DNA from: Aliidiomarina shirensis
GTDB taxonomy: Bacteria > Pseudomonadota > Gammaproteobacteria > Enterobacterales > Alteromonadaceae
Reading direction: 5' to 3'
NCBI RefSeq assembly: GCF_003987345.1
Contig: NZ_PIPP01000003.1
Location: 248,001-312,000 of the forward strand
DNA: 64,000 nucleotides
Shown here: positions 61,746 through 64,000 of the stretch, one piece after another
How positions within the stretch are numbered: the first letter of the stretch is position 1
How the letters are laid out: each line of letters opens with the position of its first letter
The notes under the pieces: generated by a model
What the model saw: the letters and a program-made list of their open reading frames with translations, nothing else
Told to the model about the DNA's origin: nothing
The model's database searches: none
Program-made: the position numbers and the translations under genes

Positions 61746-61761
61746 CTTTACATTTGTAAAG
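61746..61761. promoter_or_regulatory. Palindromic operator upstream of the RND operon
   Basis: CTTTACA-TT-TGTAAAG is a perfect 7+7 inverted repeat 25 bases before the adaptor start. It is typical in form for a TetR- or MarR-type repressor site. No such regulator is encoded next to the pump, so the repressor would be elsewhere. Confidence 0.6.
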
Positions 61762-61828
61762 AGTACAGATCTTCACGCTAAACAGCAGGTGCATTTACAG
61801 TTACTTTACTGGAATTTTGTGTGGCGCC

Positions 61829-62125
61829 TTATTCATCTTCTTTCTTTACTGGCGCTTCTTGGGATTGCGCAGCGGAACCTCGATGTGGGTGCACTTGGCC
61901 ACTTGTTTCTTGATAGTGCCGATGGGTAAAAATAAATGCATGGATAATGGCAGCTACATAGATAACTGGGGCACCGGCGTATGCACCGGGAATCTCACCA
62001 CCCGAAGCGATTCTTAGCAAATACAAAGCTATTAAGTATAGCGCTAGGCTTAGCCAAACTTGTTTACGTGCGCCTGAAATCCATACCGCCACCGGCGGCA
62101 GCACAACAGCCAAAAGATAATTCAT
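61829..62125 (-). CDS. Small Pmp3/YqaE-like membrane protein
   Basis: A 98-residue protein with hydrophobic segments at about residues 3-20, 24-42 and 50-68 and a charged tail (HPHRGSAAQSQEAPVKKEDE). The start LLAVVLPPVAVWISGARKQV and the later VIYVAAIIHAFIFTHR resemble the Pmp3/YqaE family, which has LPP-type first helix and an IHA second helix, but this protein carries an extra middle segment. It may affect membrane potential or salt tolerance, as reported for Pmp3; here this is only inference. It lies upstream of the RND operator on the same strand. Confidence 0.65.
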   Translation of the reverse strand: MNYLLAVVLPPVAVWISGARKQVWLSLALYLIALYLLRIASGGEIPGAYAGAPVIYVAAIIHAFIFTHRHYQETSGQVHPHRGSAAQSQEAPVKKEDE

Positions 62126-62262
62126 TAGGTAACCCTCTTCTAAATATTTTTATTATTGTCATTAATCGCTATTTGTTTGTTAGCATCGCCTATCTTGCCG
62201 ATTTCAGCAAGGTTTTAGCCCCCTCATTCGTTCCATGCCATTGTTTAGTGGTTCGTTTGCCG

Positions 62263-63054
62263 TTACCAAGGCAAAGGTTTGCCATCCCAAAACCAAAAGC
62301 CCCCACTATCTTTAGCATCAAGGCTATTAATTACCGACCAAATACGCTCGGCCGATGCGGCCGCACTGTATAACTTGTCTGCCGGCAGGCGCTCTTGAAA
62401 TGGTTTAGAAAGATCGGTATCCGTGGTTCCGGGGTGAATTACACCAATACAAAGCTGCTTGTGCGTGCGTTTAAACTCGATCGCGGCAGTTTTGTAGAGC
62501 ATATTCAAGGCCGCTTTTGAGGCTCTGTAGCCATACCAGCCGCCTAAGTGATTATCTGTAATACTACCCACCTTGGCGCCCAACTGAATCACAAAGCTTG
62601 GTTCTTTTTTCGGCAAGAGAGGCTTAGCGCCTTGAAGAATTAATGCGGGGAGAATAGCGTTAACACGAAAATACTCGAGCAACTGGGCTTCATTTAATGC
62701 TTCTATCCGCCGCTCTGGCTGCCAGTTGCCATGTTCTGCTGATTCTTGGTGGAGCCAACCAATCGTTGAAAGCAAGCCCGATAACTCGATGTTAGCCGCG
62801 CGCCAAAGCTCAAATAAAGCATGTAATGATGGTTCGCTAAAGTTACATTTCTGCCAAATGACACGCCCGGGGTCTATCTCAACGTCGCTCTCGGAGAACG
62901 AGAAATTTTCGGCTTGTAACCAATTGAATAATGCTTCGGGGCATTCACTTCGAGCAACGGCAAGCACGCAAGCTTGTGGGTTCGTAATCAAATATTCTTG
63001 TATGAGCGCTTGCCCAAGCCCGCCATTTGCACCAAAAACTGCTACTACTTGCAT
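62263..63054 (-). CDS. Short-chain dehydrogenase/reductase
   Basis: A 263-residue SDR enzyme. The cofactor loop is GANGGLGQ near residue 8 (variant of TGxxxGxG). The catalytic Tyr and Lys are in YGYRASKAALNM near residue 175, and GVIHPGTTDTDLSKPF follows. It most resembles the CsgA-like or YciK-like oxidoreductases that act on unknown carbonyl substrates with NAD(P)H. It stands 33 bases from the DUF2061 gene stop region, on the same strand. Substrate not predictable. Confidence 0.85.
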   Translation of the reverse strand: MQVVAVFGANGGLGQALIQEYLITNPQACVLAVARSECPEALFNWLQAENFSFSESDVEIDPGRVIWQKCNFSEPSLHALFELWRAANIELSGLLSTIGWLHQESAEHGNWQPERRIEALNEAQLLEYFRVNAILPALILQGAKPLLPKKEPSFVIQLGAKVGSITDNHLGGWYGYRASKAALNMLYKTAAIEFKRTHKQLCIGVIHPGTTDTDLSKPFQERLPADKLYSAAASAERIWSVINSLDAKDSGGFWFWDGKPLPW

Positions 63055-63087
63055 TCCTACCTTCCTCGCAGGAACACCCTGCGTTAC

Positions 63088-63300
63088 TTACAACGATAAG
63101 GTAGCTTGTTTGTGCTCTGGCTTTTGCTTCTCTGAACCAAATTTCTGCCACGCTTTTTCGTGAAAGAAATAGGCCACGGTATTCACCGAAGGCTCAATCA
63201 ACGCAATCAAACCACCCAGAACAAAACTACCGGTGATTATCCAAGTTACGCTAAAGGCTACGAAAAAGTGCACTATGGCAAAGGTGAATGTTTTTTTCAT
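63088..63300 (-). CDS. DUF2061 small membrane protein
   Basis: I start at the ATG at 63300, with GGAG upstream (70 residues). Two hydrophobic segments lie at residues 5-22 and 26-44, then EPSVNTVAYFFHEKAWQKFG, which is the characteristic DUF2061 ending (a Pro and Asn in the second helix followed by FHE-x-W). The family is a small inner-membrane protein with no known role. It precedes the SDR gene on the same strand. Confidence 0.82.
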   Translation of the reverse strand: MKKTFTFAIVHFFVAFSVTWIITGSFVLGGLIALIEPSVNTVAYFFHEKAWQKFGSEKQKPEHKQATLSL

Positions 63301-63441
63301 GATTCGTTCTCCCACAAAGAAACGATAATGAGCGCGCCAAAATGGCTTGCGCTTATATTCTATAATTTACACTGCAAATGATAACAGTTCTCATTTAAAG
63401 TACTAGTGGGAAATTTCGATAAGGGTAAACGATATGCTGAA

Positions 63442-63879
63442 TTATGTACTTAGATTAAACGTAACTGGGCCGTCGTTTACTAAGCTAACCTGCATATCTG
63501 CTGCAAATTTGCCGGTAGCCACGGGCAGGTTTTCTTTACGTAAAATTTCGCAAAAATGTTCATATAACGCTTCCGCTTGCGCCGGTGTGGCGGCAGAAGA
63601 AAAGCTTGGGCGGCGGCCTTTGCGTGTATCCGCCGCGAGCGTAAATTGCGAAACCACCAGAATCTCACCGTTAATATCACGTACATCGAGGTTCATTTTA
63701 TCGTTACTATCGGTAAAAATTCGATATCCAGCGATGCGTTTGGCTAACTGCTCAGCACTTTGCTCGGTATCCGCTTTTTCAACACCCAGCAATACTAAAA
63801 TACCTTGCCCAATTTTGCCTATCGTTTCGCCACCCACATCGACTTGGGCTGATTTCACCCGTTGAATTAAACCTATCAT
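63442..63879 (-). CDS. dtd: D-aminoacyl-tRNA deacylase
   Basis: A 145-residue enzyme that removes D-amino acids (and glycine from tRNA-Ala) from mis-charged tRNAs. Typical segments: [17 protein letters not shown] at the start, [17 protein letters not shown], the [17 protein letters not shown] motif near residue 78 and the C-terminal [12 protein letters not shown] with the Gly-cisPro motif. Length is identical to E. coli Dtd (145). Its ATG lies one base after the stop of the partly visible upstream gene, a tight coupling. Confidence 0.95.
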   Translation of the reverse strand: MIGLIQRVKSAQVDVGGETIGKIGQGILVLLGVEKADTEQSAEQLAKRIAGYRIFTDSNDKMNLDVRDINGEILVVSQFTLAADTRKGRRPSFSSAATPAQAEALYEHFCEILRKENLPVATGKFAADMQVSLVNDGPVTFNLST

Positions 63880-63880
63880 G

Positions 63881-64000
63881 CTAACCTTCTACTGCAGTTT
63901 TCTTGTCGTCTTCCGGTTCTTTCTCGCCGGCCCTTTCTTTTTCGCAGGGCACTCCTTTCTCGCCGAGCACTCCTTTTTTGGCAGGCTCATCGGTGAGTTC
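63881..64000 (-). CDS. C-terminal end of an upstream gene (probably YihY-type)
   Basis: An open minus-strand frame enters from the right edge and stops with TAG at 63881-63883. The 39 visible codons are a Lys/Glu-rich low-complexity tail ([30 protein letters not shown]), with two copies of [12 protein letters not shown]-like units. In E. coli and relatives yihY lies directly before dtd, and YihY proteins often end in such tails. The family is inferred from position only. Confidence 0.5.
   Translation of the reverse strand, partial: ELTDEPAKKGVLGEKGVPCEKERAGEKEPEDDKKTAVEG

Overview
This looks like a chromosomal segment from a marine gammaproteobacterium of the order Alteromonadales. I infer an Idiomarina-type organism from the housekeeping gene families, the glnA-ntrB-ntrC/typA neighbourhood, the many secreted peptidases and amidohydrolases, and the moderate GC content. 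No rRNA or tRNA gene was recognised, so the placement is not proven.

Layout. 1-9.9 kb: 3' part of a catalase-family peroxidase with cytochrome b561, a secreted M24 peptidase, an ldhA-lactate permease pair, chaC (with an FNR-type palindrome over its start), a formamidase-like hydrolase with kynureninase, and small lipoproteins. 10-18.2 kb: a diguanylate cyclase; a DesK/DesR-type two-component system divergent from an ABC exporter whose permease is frameshifted; an amidohydrolase; a SHOCT-DUF4870 protein; and a BlaI/M56 pair with two clear BlaI-type operators. 18.3-30.7 kb: conserved small proteins, a broken secreted protein, MipA-like porin, yicC, rph-pyrE, a cyanophycinase-like protein lacking the usual nucleophile, a CFI-box protein, trmL, a lysophospholipase-like hydrolase and cpxRA. 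30.9-38.8 kb: the nitrogen-control cluster glnA-ntrB-ntrC with a sigma-54 promoter and NtrC palindromes, a DsbA-like lipoprotein, typA and a hemolysin III protein. 57-64 kb: DUF3081, an AcrAB-like RND pump, a small Pmp3-like membrane protein, an SDR, DUF2061, dtd and the end of another gene (probably yihY).

The accessory part is an 18-kb Tn7-like transposon, 38929-56961. Its ends share the start TGTGA-N-ATC and carry related internal repeats at the same offset. The core tnsA-tnsB-tnsC-tniQ lies against the right end, and the insertion is just downstream of the DUF3081 gene. The cargo is a defence-type island. It holds a TIR-like effector directly followed by a gene fusing a DnaQ-type exonuclease domain, with four of five catalytic residues lost, to an FRG domain. 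On the opposite strand are a PIN-like protein, a TIR-domain protein and a PD-(D/E)XK-like nuclease. There are also several unrecognised genes, gene remnants and a sigma-like regulator preceded by a two-copy direct repeat. The TIR-like plus DnaQ(dead)-FRG pair is my best candidate for an undescribed system. Its immune function is inferred from domain families and location only.
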